Shown one piece after another: positions 30,890 through 41,029 of a stretch of DNA of 64,000 bases; positions within the stretch are counted from its first letter, which is position 1, and each line of letters begins with the position of its first letter. The notes under the pieces are model-generated. The model searched no databases. It saw nothing but the letters and a program-made list of their open reading frames with translations, and was not told the origin of the DNA. The position numbers were made by a program, and so were the translations under genes. This stretch comes from Planococcus citri (lineage: Eukaryota > Arthropoda > Insecta > Hemiptera > Pseudococcidae), in assembly GCF_950023065.1 (NCBI RefSeq), contig NC_088678.1, forward strand, positions 17,846,580-17,910,579, read 5' to 3'.

Positions 30890-31603
30890 TAACCAGTGAC
30901 ATTTTTTTTTTTTGCTGGTTTTGTTCTTGAGGAAAATGCTTACTCCATGGAATATTTGAATCTGTAGTGAACTGAATCTTTGGCAGGCGTGAAAAATTTA
31001 CATTAGGTAGGTATAGGCCTACTTAATAATTTTTTCTCTCTTTCATCGTCTTTTTTTCGACGGTATTTGGATTAAGCTGACCTGTTCGAACCATTTGATG
31101 TGTTCGGAAATCAGAGCGTAATCGTAATTTATTATTTACCCATTAAGCAGGGTTAGCTAGAAACGCCGACGAGGTCGTTCGTTTCCCGTACCGAATACGC
31201 ACATAGGTTTTCTTAATACTTTGCCAAAAGATAAAGTTGCCCTTTTAATACATATAACTTTTTTAGTTCATGTAAAATTGCTTTTGAGCGAATTCTATTA
31301 TTTTGATGAAATGATCTACAATTCTTCAGAATCGCAAATTCTTTCAAAAATGAATTTAAAAATTGAAAATATGTACTGGACATTAGGATGAGGACTCAGT
31401 GAGCGAAATTTAAAAACCGCGAAAATCGATTAATATAACTTATATTCGAATAGGTAGGTACGAAAAATAAAAATACAAAACATAAAATAATTACTTACAC
31501 GTTGCTTGTTTTGGCAGGAGCAATCCCTCGTGTAGGCGTAGGCGTTAGAGTGTTGCTGATCGTTTCTATACTTCTAGACATCTCAAAGTTTACAGTTAGG
31601 TAT
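30890..31603. other. Spacer with partial dispersed repeats
   Basis: A trace of the CTTCAGAATCGCAAATTCTT repeat is at 31322-31342. Around 31585 the run CTCAAAGTTTACAGTTAGGT matches the K block (compare 24470). No gene is called. The frame 31502-31798 is mostly LTR. Confidence 0.4.
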
Positions 31604-32015
31604 TGTTGGGGGTATAACCGTTTTACCCTCCCTGGGGGCCCTCCTTCGTCCTTAAGCTCACGAGGGCACCTCTACATTCGGGGACTTAAGAGGCCCAAGG
31701 TGGCTTATGCCTTATACGATTGCCCAACCCAGTACCCCTATACCAAACACCCCAATGAAGAGCCAATGGTTCTGTTCACAACGTATATTTGGATATAGGT
31801 GCACAACTGTCAGCCGTGTGTACGTCTGACTGATACAAAACAAGGTATTATTCTGCTGTAAGCGTTTTACCTTCGGCTAAGCACCAGTGGTGAACATATG
31901 CTACGCCAACTATAAAGATGAAACTGCGCCGAGGCTATGAACTGCGGCTCCGACTACTTCTGGCTGGAACTAATCCACCAGAGGGCACTACTAGGAGTCC
32001 CTAGTCCCCACTACA
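31604..32015 (+). mobile_element. Solo LTR candidate (412 bp)
   Basis: A GC-richer block begins TGTTGGGGGTATAACCG and ends CCCCACTACA, with TG..CA termini. It splits a dispersed repeat that is continuous elsewhere: sister copies read ACAGTTAGATATAACTATTT (24478), and here GTTAGGTAT lies before the block and AGCTATTTTTT after it. There is no internal region or primer binding site beside it, so a solo LTR. TGTTGGGG starts are seen in BEL/Pao LTRs (from memory). The target duplication is unclear. Confidence 0.65.
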
Positions 32016-32212
32016 TAGCTATTTTTTGACATTTTTAAACATGTAGGTATTATTTGAGAAAAAAAAATGTAAAACTTGAACAAAAATCCTTTCAAGTGAT
32101 TTTTTTTGGATCCCATAAGGATGTTCTTAGCGACTTTTTCTAAAATGCAATTTTCGCAAGTCTACATCAACTTACAGGAGAAACTCGCTGTGAAGAGTGA
32201 ATAGGGGACGGT

Positions 32213-32366
32213 AATGAATACTCAGTCGTTCTGGATGGTTGTAATGAAGAGGGTACTTCGTCAGTTCAAATATCTGATTTTGACGCAGATCATGCGACTG
32301 AAGAAGAATTAGTCGATGTCAGCGAATCAGATTGCGGTTCGAGTCAACATCGTAGATATTCTTCCA
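32213..32366 (+). pseudogene. Acidic S module, copy 2
   Basis: The plus strand reads LDGCNEEGTSSVQISDFDAD, then HATEEELVDVSESDCGSSQH. It is preceded by CAACTTACAG acceptor-like sequence and an EKLAVKSE-stop frame. The next block is the FGK..FHNFHK trace. Confidence 0.5.
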
Positions 32367-32777
32367 AAATGATCCTTTTTTTTAATTTGTGAGAATTATG
32401 AAAGTGTAGTCCTAAAACTAATTTGCCAAAAACGACAGAATTTGCGATGTGATATCAATTTTAGATGAAAATTTCATGCTGAACACGAATACCCATAACA
32501 TTTTCAGAACGATTAAAGTATATTGTACATACTTTTTCTCGAGACTTTTTGCAGAAATTAGATTTTTAAGAAAAAACACATGTTGCACAAATCATTAAAA
32601 AATTTCAAGTAATGATAAAAATAACGACAATTGCACACCTAATTTACTTATAACCATGACCTGGTTATCGAATGACGTCAAAATCAGGCCGACAGCGTCA
32701 CTTTTCTGCCCCTAGGAGCATGCTATGTGGGCAAAAAATGGTTTTCTAAAATGCTATTTTCGCAAGTCTGCATCAAC
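32367..32777. other. Spacer
   Basis: Nothing recognised beyond a second TCTGCATCAACTTACAGGAA trace at 32765-32785. Confidence 0.4.
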
Positions 32778-33180
32778 TTACAGGAAAAACTCGCCGTGAA
32801 GAGATACTATACGAGTATATATAAAATGACGGACAGTCTTGGCTAAACTTTGAAACACTCCTCGCTTCAAGTGAGCGCTTTCGCGGAGTCCGAATAATTT
32901 CTGTCCACAACATTTGCATTTGTGTGAGTTACATTCCAGACGGATAATATGTTCGATTGTTCGCAAGTAATGAAATAAAAGTTCAATATAATATATGTAC
33001 AAGCAAGCATTTTAAAAACCAGTCTTTCTTTAGTAGGAGCAGATTTCTTGATCTCCCCTTCAAATTTTCTCGACTCCGCTTCAAATGTTTCTCGAGTTTT
33101 TTCAAACTCTTCTAACAAACCCATAATTCTCCCTCGTAGCTCAGCTTTAACCTCCATGTCACAAATTTTCTCTAATAAAA
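32778..33180 (-). pseudogene. E-family exon plus Cys-rich downstream frame, best copy
   Basis: The minus frame from Met 33157 reads MEVKAELRGRIMGLLEEFEK, then TRETFEAESRKFEGEIKKSA and PTKERLVFK. It is helical and strongly charged, probably a coiled coil. Downstream on the same strand, frame 32778-33002 reads RTIEHIIRLECNSHKCKCCG, then QKLFGLRESAHLKRG. Its Cys/His cluster (C-x3-H-x-C-x-C-C) could be a zinc-binding knot. The RTIEHIIRLECNSHK part recurs at 21110-21180 and 37090-37160. I infer two exons of one gene, but no clean splice pair was found. The function is unknown. Confidence 0.5.
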
Positions 33181-33262
33181 AGTTGAATGACCCGAGTTTC
33201 TAGAAATGTAAAAATTCAGATTACCTAGTTACTTTTATTAGGTACCTAAAAATATTTTCGTT

Positions 33263-35237
33263 CCTGATTAGCGCTCGGTGGCAATGCCAATTGTGAACTT
33301 TTGGTAAAAATTCGGGTAAAAGTTGGCAAAATCTCCACCAATGAAAACGCTTTATTTAATAGCCAATTGACAATTAGTTGTCAAAATTTTTGCCAACTAA
33401 TTGCCAACAGAGGCATATTTTTGTCAATTACGTATACATTTCATTTTGCCAACTAATTACCAACAAGGCAATGTTTTTATCAACTATGTACTCACATTTT
33501 CAAAATAACGGTTATATTTTTGAATTTTAAATTTCAAAAATCAAAATTGAGGGGAAGGGTTGCATTTTTTTGCTTTTTGACTTCAGAAATGGTATCTTTC
33601 CATAGTGTTGCATTTTTCCTGCCTATAATTTATTACTAAAATAGGTCCTAAGGGGGGTTCGAACCTGTGTTCTCCTGCACCTAAAACCCTACACTTTACC
33701 CTACAGCTACCAGTACTACAAGTTGTAATGGACATGAAATGAATTCTTATAATTTGCTTGCAGGCTCGTGTTGCTAATTGCTTTGATTTAGGCAGGCTAT
33801 GTCAAAAAAATTAACGAATGTTTTTGGTTGTAAAAATTCCTTGAGGTACCTAGATTTTTTTTAATTTTAGTAATACCAAAAATTTTAAAGCTAAATTCAG
33901 AAATTTTTTAAATTCTACTTCAGAAATGAAATAAAAATAATAAAATCAATTTTAAAAATTAATATATCAATTGAACTGAAATTATTTTTTTAAATTTGTT
34001 GAATTTTGTGAATTGATGTTTTTATTTTCATTGATTTGGAAAAAATTATTTTGTAAAATGAAATTTAAAAAATTTCTGGATTTAGCTTTACAATTTTTGG
34101 TTTTACTGGAATTCTTTTCGATCCATTATACCCATTCAGAATTTTTACAATTATTTTGTATTGATTTTTTTGAAAATTTACTTACTTTTTTCCATTAACG
34201 TGCCTGAATTGAAAAATATTTTTAAAATACATGTTTAATTAAAATTAAGTATTAGGTACCTATTGAAATTATAATTTGTTTGATGGAGGGGGGGGGGTTC
34301 AAAATTTAAGTGGCTGCTTGCAGTAATTTTTTCAAAATTTTTGTTCTTAAATTATTCTGCTTAAATTTTTCTGATAATTTGGTTCAAAATATTATTTTGC
34401 ATTAAATTGTTTCCTTTTTGAAATTGGCGATGACTCTGTGGAGAATTTCTTTTTAGAAAGTTTGAAAAAACGCACCTTGGGGGGGGTTTGGTTAAAAATA
34501 TTTAAAATCGTTCCTATAACCTTTCTTTTTCGTTTTTTTTTTCTAATTTGAGTGATTGCTGTGAATTTAGAAATGTTTTAAAATACGAGTAGGTACCTAC
34601 CTCGTAAATTATTTCGCCTTTGTTCTTTCCCCCCTCCCCCCTTTTTTTTTTTACAAAATTTGACTGAGTGTAGTGATTTTTTTTTTGAAATTGGAAAATA
34701 TGAAATAGGTACAAACTTTGAAAGAGAAACTATAGTAAAAACCAAAAAAATCAATTTAAAAATGTTGAAAATTTCTCATTTTTAATTGGATTTTTAAAAA
34801 AATTCTAACTAGTACTAATGATTCTAGTTTAATTTTAAACTTAACCACCAAAATACTCGTATACTAATTATTTCAATGAAAACCTCAAAATTTTGAGCAC
34901 TGAAACATACTTAAATTTTGTAGCGCTTCAACTGAATTGTAAAAAAATTTAGCATCTGTAATGTCTTGCCGCGCAAGCGCATAGTGCTGATGTTGGCAAA
35001 AAATTGTCAAAATGTTGGCAATATTCTTCGTAAGGAAATTATTGCCAACTTTTTGACAATTTATTTCCAACCACAGCAAGATGCACATGCGCAAATAAAA
35101 TACGTGGCAACGTTTTGACATTTTGGTGGCAATTTTCTCTTACCTTCATTTTCTATTTCGTAAGTGCCAATTTTATACTCGAAAATGCCAACGTGGCAGT
35201 AAAAATGACAAAAATAATTGCCACTGCGCTAATCGGG
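33263..35237. mobile_element. TIR element family CCCGATTAGCGC, member 2 (1975 bp)
   Basis: The left end reads CCTGATTAGCGCTCGGTGGC. The right end reads ATTGCCACTGCGCTAATCGG plus G. The flanks are TT on both sides (33261-33262 and 35238-35239), again a 2 bp duplication. Subterminal TTGCCAA / TTGGCAA motifs are dense, as in member 1. The middle is AT-rich without a transposase and holds a tRNA-like unit in the reverse orientation. The interiors of members 1 and 2 are otherwise unrelated. Confidence 0.85.
33650..33722 (-). ncRNA. tRNA-like unit, minus strand, inside TIR element 2
   Basis: The minus strand reads TACTGGTAGCTGTAGGGTAA (A-box-like) and then ACACAGGTTCGAACCCCCCT (perfect B box). There is no credible acceptor stem. 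Its position inside the element parallels the unit in member 1. Confidence 0.6.
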
Positions 35238-35254
35238 TTGTAAGTAACACATCC

Positions 35255-35580
35255 GAAGGTTCTCGTTGGCAAGTACAACTAACTTACTCTGTAAAGTTCC
35301 TCTAAAATTTGGACCATTTGACAAGTGTGATACATCAATCGGTATAAAGTACCTATTTTCGAACTTTGAATTTGTGTATTACAAAATTCAAATTTCAAGA
35401 ACGCAAAAGTGATTATATTCGAAAAGTAGACGAAAAAAGCTGCAACTTGAAAGGAATTTTCTGAAGCATAAATCATATTCACTAAGTAATTGAGTATACC
35501 CAATACCCATATTTTTAAAAAAAATGAAAACATAAATCGCGGATTTTTGAAAATTCGTCAAAGATCGTGTAATTAGTTTA
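35255..35580. repeat. Dispersed block shared with 45580-45800
   Basis: Both carry TTCTCGTTGGCAAGTACA, GAT.GGTATA, TTTTCGAACTTTGAATTTGT, AAGTAGACGAAAAAAGCTGC and GAAGCATAAAT. At 45580 the run is uninterrupted next to the E exon. Here TIR element 2 lies between, showing the insertion point. Confidence 0.75.
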
Positions 35581-35589
35581 GGCCACTGA

Positions 35590-36098
35590 AATTTTGGTTA
35601 CGGAAGTTTCAAGCCATACTTTTTCCAAAAATCGCGATCTCATTCGAATCAAAGCGGACTACTGGAATAGTTTTCTAGTCAAAAGACGATCATGTATTTT
35701 CAATTTTCAAAATATTACACCGAAATAAAAAATTACCCGGAATCTGAAATTTTAAACCATTTGCGATATGGATCAACATGAAATTAGGGGCTGAAATTTC
35801 TGCCACGTTGATATCTTATCAAAAAAAAAAAAAAAAAAATTGAACAAAAAATATACGAATCAAAAAAAGACGTTCATCTAAATACTGAACAAAACCTCCA
35901 AATTGATACTCCAATCATCAGAAATTGAATTACTTACTTAACTGGGATTCCTCTCTAATTGAAAATTGATTTATTAGTCCGCGAAATTTTGCAACAAGAA
36001 CTCGAACTGGGCTTTGCCGAATTTTTCGTCCATGTTGTTGTGATCAGTTATTGCTGTCAAGATCGTGTGTCCCTGCGGGTGGCATTGAAGAACTCCTC
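35590..36098. repeat. Dispersed block (GATCAACATGAAATTAGG core and K module)
   Basis: Diverged copy of 23790-24440, with GATATGGATCAACATGAAAT, CCACGTTGATATCTTATC, ACTGAACAAAACCTCCAAAT and GCAACAAGAACTCGAACTGG. It is interrupted at 36099 by the foldback MITE. Confidence 0.75.
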
Positions 36099-36313
36099 CA
36101 CGGGAAAAAAAATTATGAGTAATTTTTACTATTTCAGCATAGTAGGTAACCGGATCCCATTCAAAAATATAGTGATTTTTACTATGAGATTAGTAAATTT
36201 TACCTAATTCTAGGTAAAATGTATTTTTTGGCTTAGTAAAAATCACTATTATTTTTGAATGGGATCCGGTTACTATGCTGAAATAGTAATTTTTATTAAA
36301 TTTTTTTTCCGTG
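36099..36313. mobile_element. Foldback MITE with near-perfect 80 bp arms (215 bp)
   Basis: The ends are CACGGGAAAAAAAA and TTTTTTTTCCGTG. The arms match over about 80 bases through GGATCCCATTCAAAAAT and AGTGATTTTTACTA. The spacer itself contains TTTTACCTA / TAGGTAAAA. Sister K blocks at 20417 and 24420 read GAAGAACTCCTCTTTATGAA without the insert, giving the empty site. The high arm identity means it is young. Confidence 0.9.
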
Positions 36314-37188
36314 TCGTCTTTATGAACCAGAAGCCTGGAAAAATCTAAGTATACTTAGATATTTTAGTTCTCTAAATGAAGAATTCCTATTGTTATTGTA
36401 AAAATATCCATCTACTCACTTTTCCAGATCATCTGATGCCTCTTAGAAAAAACACACGATAAATCGCGCACGTAGAATTAAAAAGCACTAAAAACAAAAT
36501 CGAATCAAACTTTTTGCTCACACGAGACGATAAATCTCGCACATAGAATTTGTTTTTTGAGCCAAAAGTAAACAATTTTTAACAATTATGATTCGTGACA
36601 CAGGAATGTTTTGATTACTTACTGTTTCAAGTTGATTGAAGAATACCTAGCACTTACAATCGTCTAAACCATGCATATACTAATACAATGAATGGGCATC
36701 CTTTTTTGAATTGTGTCGTTCTGGATGGTTGTAGTGAAAGAGGGTACATCGTCAGTTCGAACATCTGATTTTGACGCAGATGAAGCGACAGAAGAAGAAA
36801 TTAGTCGATGTCAGCGAATCAGATGGCGGTTCGAGTCAACATCGTAGATATTCTTCCAAAATAATCCTTTTTTTTTCAATTTGTGAAAATTATGATAGTG
36901 TAGTTCTAAAACTAATTTCCCGAAAACGACAGCACCACTTTCAGTTGTTGATATACTTTCCGAAGTCCTCTCCGAATTTCGCAATCTGCCAGAATTTGAA
37001 TTCTATTGGCCATAAGACTGTAGTTCAGAGGTAAATTTCAAAATCTGTCCTATTCTGGTAAAAAATCGAATCTTCGAAGGTGTAGTGCAATCTCTCAAAA
37101 ATGAGCATCATTTGTGTGAGTTACATTCCAGACGGATAATATATTCGATTGTTCGCAAGTAAAGAAATTATAGTTCAATATAATATCG
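36314..37188. repeat. Dispersed block with S module and RSGLRKV traces
   Basis: 36360-36700 matches 29440-29690 (GTTCTCTAAATGAAGAATTC, GATTCGTGACACAGGAATGT). 36708-36868 is the acidic S module copy 3 (plus; ATEEEISRCQ, shifted by one base). 36900-37010 is the RSGLRKV trace. 37080-37165 is the RTIEHIIRLECNSHK trace (minus). Confidence 0.65.
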
Positions 37189-37944
37189 CACCTCGGGAGT
37201 AATAAGGTTACATCTCAAAACAAATCGATTTTGACATTTTTGCATTTTTGGGGTTTGTATGACCCCCCTCAACCAAAAATAACACTTTGAATTGGGTACA
37301 TTATGTGGATCTTGTAAAAAACGCAAATGGCCTAACTCAAAATCCCAACAACATTGCAAGTTGTTTGGAGTTATATCTCTAAAAACTACACCTTTTTTGA
37401 GCAAATTTTGTACATACAAAGTGTTAACAAAAAGTTTTGATTGTTTTGAATGTTTGTCAGATAGAAATAGACACAAGAACTGCATTTTTTATTGGTTTGC
37501 ACTAAATGGAAAAAATTTTTTTATTGATCACTTTCCAAAAAAATGTATTTGCATGTACATATAATGATATTTTAGTTTTTTGAGAATTACTTAAAAACTA
37601 AGCACTCTAGAAAGAAACTAACGACATTATGTCGATTGGAAATTTAATTCTCTACTTACAACTTTGTTAATATGAAATTTTTTTGGACGCTTCCTTTCGC
37701 CTCCACATCAACTTTAATAAAAGGTAATAACTCAAAATGTTTTCCAAACATTGAAATATTTCCTCTTTAGGATTTTATTTTTCAAAGTATTCTTATGCTA
37801 AATGAAAGTAAGATACCCAATCTTTAAAATGAGATGCTATTCATTCCTCACAATTAATTTATTATAAGTTGATGAAACTAGTGTATCAAGTTTTAAAAAA
37901 AAAGAAAATCGCTCTCCTGTAAAATTTCACTTTTTTGAGATGTA
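37189..37944. mobile_element. CACCTCGGGAGTAATAAGG MITE, 3' end truncated
   Basis: The left terminus CACCTCGGGAGTAATAAGG matches both termini of 62364-62943. The right side has CTGTAAAATTTCAC and TTTTTTGAGATGTAA, the subterminal part, but lacks the outer CCTTATTACTCCCGAGGTG. The lost end lies exactly where the five-exon gene's coding sequence begins. The inner part includes the GACATTATGTCGATTGGAAA run and CGCCTCCACATCAAC. Frames 37168-37485 and 37292-37564 are element interior. Confidence 0.85.
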
Positions 37945-39210
37945 AGCAGTCGCATATGCCGTTGCGAATGCAATTAGATCATGACGAACCGAAACGAGGA
38001 ACGCTTCCTGTTTCCTTTTGAAATAATCTGATCCATCCCATTGAAATCCCGTTAAAATTTCTATCCCGGCTTGTATTTTTTTCAGTTGTTTTTTACGCTC
38101 CGCTGCTGATAATTTCTGAAATTTCATTTGGAAATTTCTGGAAATTAAAAAACTGATTAGATACATGTATATCTAATAATACGCAAAAAAAAGTAAAATC
38201 TATGTACTTACTCGACGAATCTATGGCATTCATTTACTTCTCTCATCGAAGTAATTCGGATCTTCAAGAAATCGAAATGATTAGATATTACATCACCTGA
38301 AAAACAATAAAGTAGGTTATTAAATTTGTAAGTAAGTAGGTATATTGTACAGGGTGTCCGATGAGCGAATCGCAATACTTCACATTTAGATACAGCTGGG
38401 AGAAATATAACGTTTTTAAAAAAATGAAAAAATTGAAATTAATTTCTGACCTAGGCAGCACATTAAAAAATAAGCAAAATCATTTCGTATGATTTTTTGC
38501 CTAATCTGCAAATCGAAAGGTTATGAACAGCGGAAAAGTCTGTGCTACTCACCAGTTTCAGTTTCTAAAGAAGAATTCAACTCCAATTTACTTTCACATT
38601 CTCCGTCTATTTCATCGATCCACGGTTCTTGAATATTCTGTAACAAAAAAAAAAAAAAAATTAAGAAACATGATAATTTTAAGTAAGTTTAAATTTGGAA
38701 TAGAATTTTTTTTCCAACTTACTTCGTTCTCGATTAACATTCGATGCAAGAATTGCAGAGTTTTTTTTACTGCTTCCGGATTTGATTGCTTTAATCTTAG
38801 CAAAAGGTGTTTTCCCACTTCACTTTCGTTTAGATTATCGTCTTCTTTCAATATTTGTAGTATTTCTGGAAAACAGAAATTTTTTCATTAAAATTTTACG
38901 ACATTTACCTACCCCAGAAAGCTGAAATCTGGGTGATAACCCATTTTCGACATGCCAAATCGATTTTTCTTACACTTACCAAAAACTTTATTCGTGAGCG
39001 GTTCGTTAACGTCTTCTTCATTCGTTGACATATCGATAATATTTTTCCAAACGGACGACGACGAGTTCTGTTTTTTTGTTTTCGGTGCGGAGGCGTTGGC
39101 TTTCGGGGCGGTGGCGTTGACTTTCGGGGCGGCGGGTGTCCTCGTATTTTTACCTTATTCGCCTCGGACGTGGCACTCCGCAAATTAGGGCGCCTAGTAG
39201 AGCGATCCAT
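37927..39210 (-). CDS. Five-exon unknown gene, nearly intact, C-terminus supplied by a MITE
   Basis: Minus-strand exons are 38980-39210 (ATG at 39210), 38723-38865, 38553-38637, 38212-38296 and 37927-38137. Every donor is GTAAGT or GTGAGT, every acceptor is AG after a pyrimidine run, and the phases 1, 0, 1, 2 join without a stop. Exon 1 starts MDRSTRRPNLRSATSEANK, then an Ala/Pro/Lys-rich repeat (APKVNATAPKANASAPKTKK) and VWKNIIDMSTNEEDVNE. Exon 2 holds VGKHLLLRLKQSNPEAVKK. Exon 5 holds GIEILTGFQWDGSDYFKRKQ and VSVRHDLIAFATAYA. About 250 residues in all. One defect: the exon 1 start and the rest are in different frames at a run of five A (about 39152). One more A would join them, so it is a sequencing slip or a real frameshift. 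The last codons (YISKK, stop) lie in the MITE. A dead paralogue is at 24658-25350. No known family is recognised. Confidence 0.8.
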
Positions 39211-39967
39211 CCTGGAAAAAAAGATGGTTGCTTGAATTCTAGATTGTATTTGTATTTTTTTTGTTTCGGAAGAATAGGTACGATTAAGTCATTTTATCCT
39301 TATAAAAATATTTTGGAAAATTTCCATTTTTGCATAAAAATTAGGTACCCTTTTTTCTTTTCGAACGTGAGCTTTGAATAGGTCTGGTGAGTACTGGAAT
39401 CGAAAAAGGGCAGTAAAAGGAGATCATAAACGAGGTATTAATTTCAGTTTTTCAGTTTTTAGTTCATCCACACCTTTTGAAATTTCATCTTGAAATGTTT
39501 CGAAAACAAACTGTACCTATTAGTCGGAGAGCCCACTTAAGGATAAATTGCATCCCCCCGTCGATCCTCCGGGACAACTTTTTTCTTAAAGGGGGAGTCC
39601 TAAGGAACATTTCTAGCCCTTGTACTCAAAAAAAAAGTGGCCCTACTCACAAAATGGCGGCCATTTTGATTGACAGGTCAGCCGAAGTCGCAGATTTTAC
39701 GTTCCAACATAGGACTTGCACAAAATTTTTCAAACTCTACAAAGGTAGATCGAAAGATCAAGCAAAAATTTATCACCTGTCAAAATTTCAAGTGCTAAAG
39801 TGCGTTTTTCGATTTTTGGTGAATTTTTGAAAATCAAATTTAGGCCAAAAGTGAGGGAAAAAATCAAAATGTTACCAAATTGACCAAGAAAGCTGAAATT
39901 TGGGATACGCCCTATTTTCGACATGCCAAATCGATTGGGAACTGTTTCAAACCGTTTTGAGCAGTTC
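39211..39967. other. Upstream region of the five-exon gene
   Basis: AT-rich, with no clear promoter motif. CATGCCAAATCGATT with preceding AGAAAGCTGAAAT occurs at 39888-39935 and also in intron 1 of the gene (38919-38965), marking a dispersed repeat. The 39477-39830 frame has no recognisable domain. Confidence 0.45.
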
Positions 39968-40300
39968 TGAAGCCTCCAGCAGATTTTTGAAACTCGAAAT
40001 TCCCACAAAATTTCACCAAAATGGAGTTGGAAAGCTGAAATTTATTTTGCAAACTAGTTTCAATACGCTACGAAGTCAACTGCAGGGGGATTTCAAGTCG
40101 TCTTGCAGCCTCCGGTGACTTTTTGAAAATTCCTGGAGCCTCCAGTAGATTTTTGAAACTCGAAATTCCCACAAAATTTCACCAAAATGGAGTTGGAAAG
40201 CAGAAATTTACTCTGCAAACTAATTTCAATACGATATGAAGTCGACTACATGATGGTTTCAAATGGTTTTAAATGGTTTTGAAGCTTCCAGCTACTTTTT
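39968..40300 (+). repeat. Tandem duplication, about 168 bp, two copies
   Basis: Copy 1 starts near 39971 and copy 2 near 40139, both with GCCTCCAG.AGATTTTTGAAA. They share CTCGAAATTCCCACAAAATT, ACCAAAATGGAGTTGGAAAG, GCAAACTA.TTTCAATACG and GAAGTC.ACT. A weaker outward echo in reverse lies at 40300-40370 (CTGGAGGCTCC). Confidence 0.85.
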
Positions 40301-40620
40301 GGAAATTTCAATTTTCCAAAAAACACCATACGACCTCTCAAAAAGTGGCTGGAGGCTCCAAAAAGACTTAAAATCCACCAACTGAAATTGTAGATATAAC
40401 TTTGGCGGGTTACTTTCATTTTTTTTTTCAACAACGAAAAACAAATCGAATCGGTGAAGATTGTAATTTTCCAAAATAAAATATAACGATATTTTTTCAT
40501 GTAGCAAAATTCCAAAGATTATTATGAATTTAATTTTATAAAAATTGGGCATCTTTCTAAGTAGCTATACAAGAATTGAAAGGGCAAATTCAGAAAAATT
40601 TCAAAATAAAATAAATTACT
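40301..40620. other. AT-rich spacer
   Basis: No supported gene. Two overlapping minus frames (40246-40515 and 40292-40552) lack motifs. Confidence 0.35.
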
Positions 40621-40621
40621 T

Positions 40622-40765
40622 CGTGTATGTCTGAGGTGAGATTATATTGATCATACCATCAAGATTTGTTGAAGAACTATTCAAAAGCATACAGCATTAG
40701 AATTTAGATCACCCAATAAGCAAAAGGTAAATGCAAAAACTCTCTTGCAATCAGCGAATAGCTGA
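40622..40765 (+). repeat. Isolated fragment of the 8.3-11.9 kb array unit
   Basis: TATGTCTGAGGTGAGATTAT, TTGATCATACCATCAAGATT, GTTGAAGAACTATTCAAAAG and ATGCAAAAACTCTCTTGCAA match 9083-9212, with small indels and an extra GAATTTA. It is 29 kb away from the array. Confidence 0.9.
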
Positions 40766-41029
40766 TGGCTTGTTTAGCTTTGAATCATAATACTTAATTA
40801 TACTTACATACTCAGATTGGAAACATGATTCTATAGTTCCAATGGTAGGTTTTCAATTTTTTTTATCTAAGGAAACACCAAGGTAACTAGGTAAAAATTT
40901 GAAAACTTGATTCATCAGACAAGACAGATTTTCTTTTTCTCAATTGTTTCTAGGCGGCGGTGGCCCTAGATTGGCTTGTGGGAACACCTCGTTAGTTATT
41001 CCTTCCCCAGCCATGAACAGATTGTTTAC

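Noticed and set aside
31502..31798. 98-codon plus-strand frame
   Set aside because: Most of it lies inside the solo LTR candidate; no protein motif is visible.
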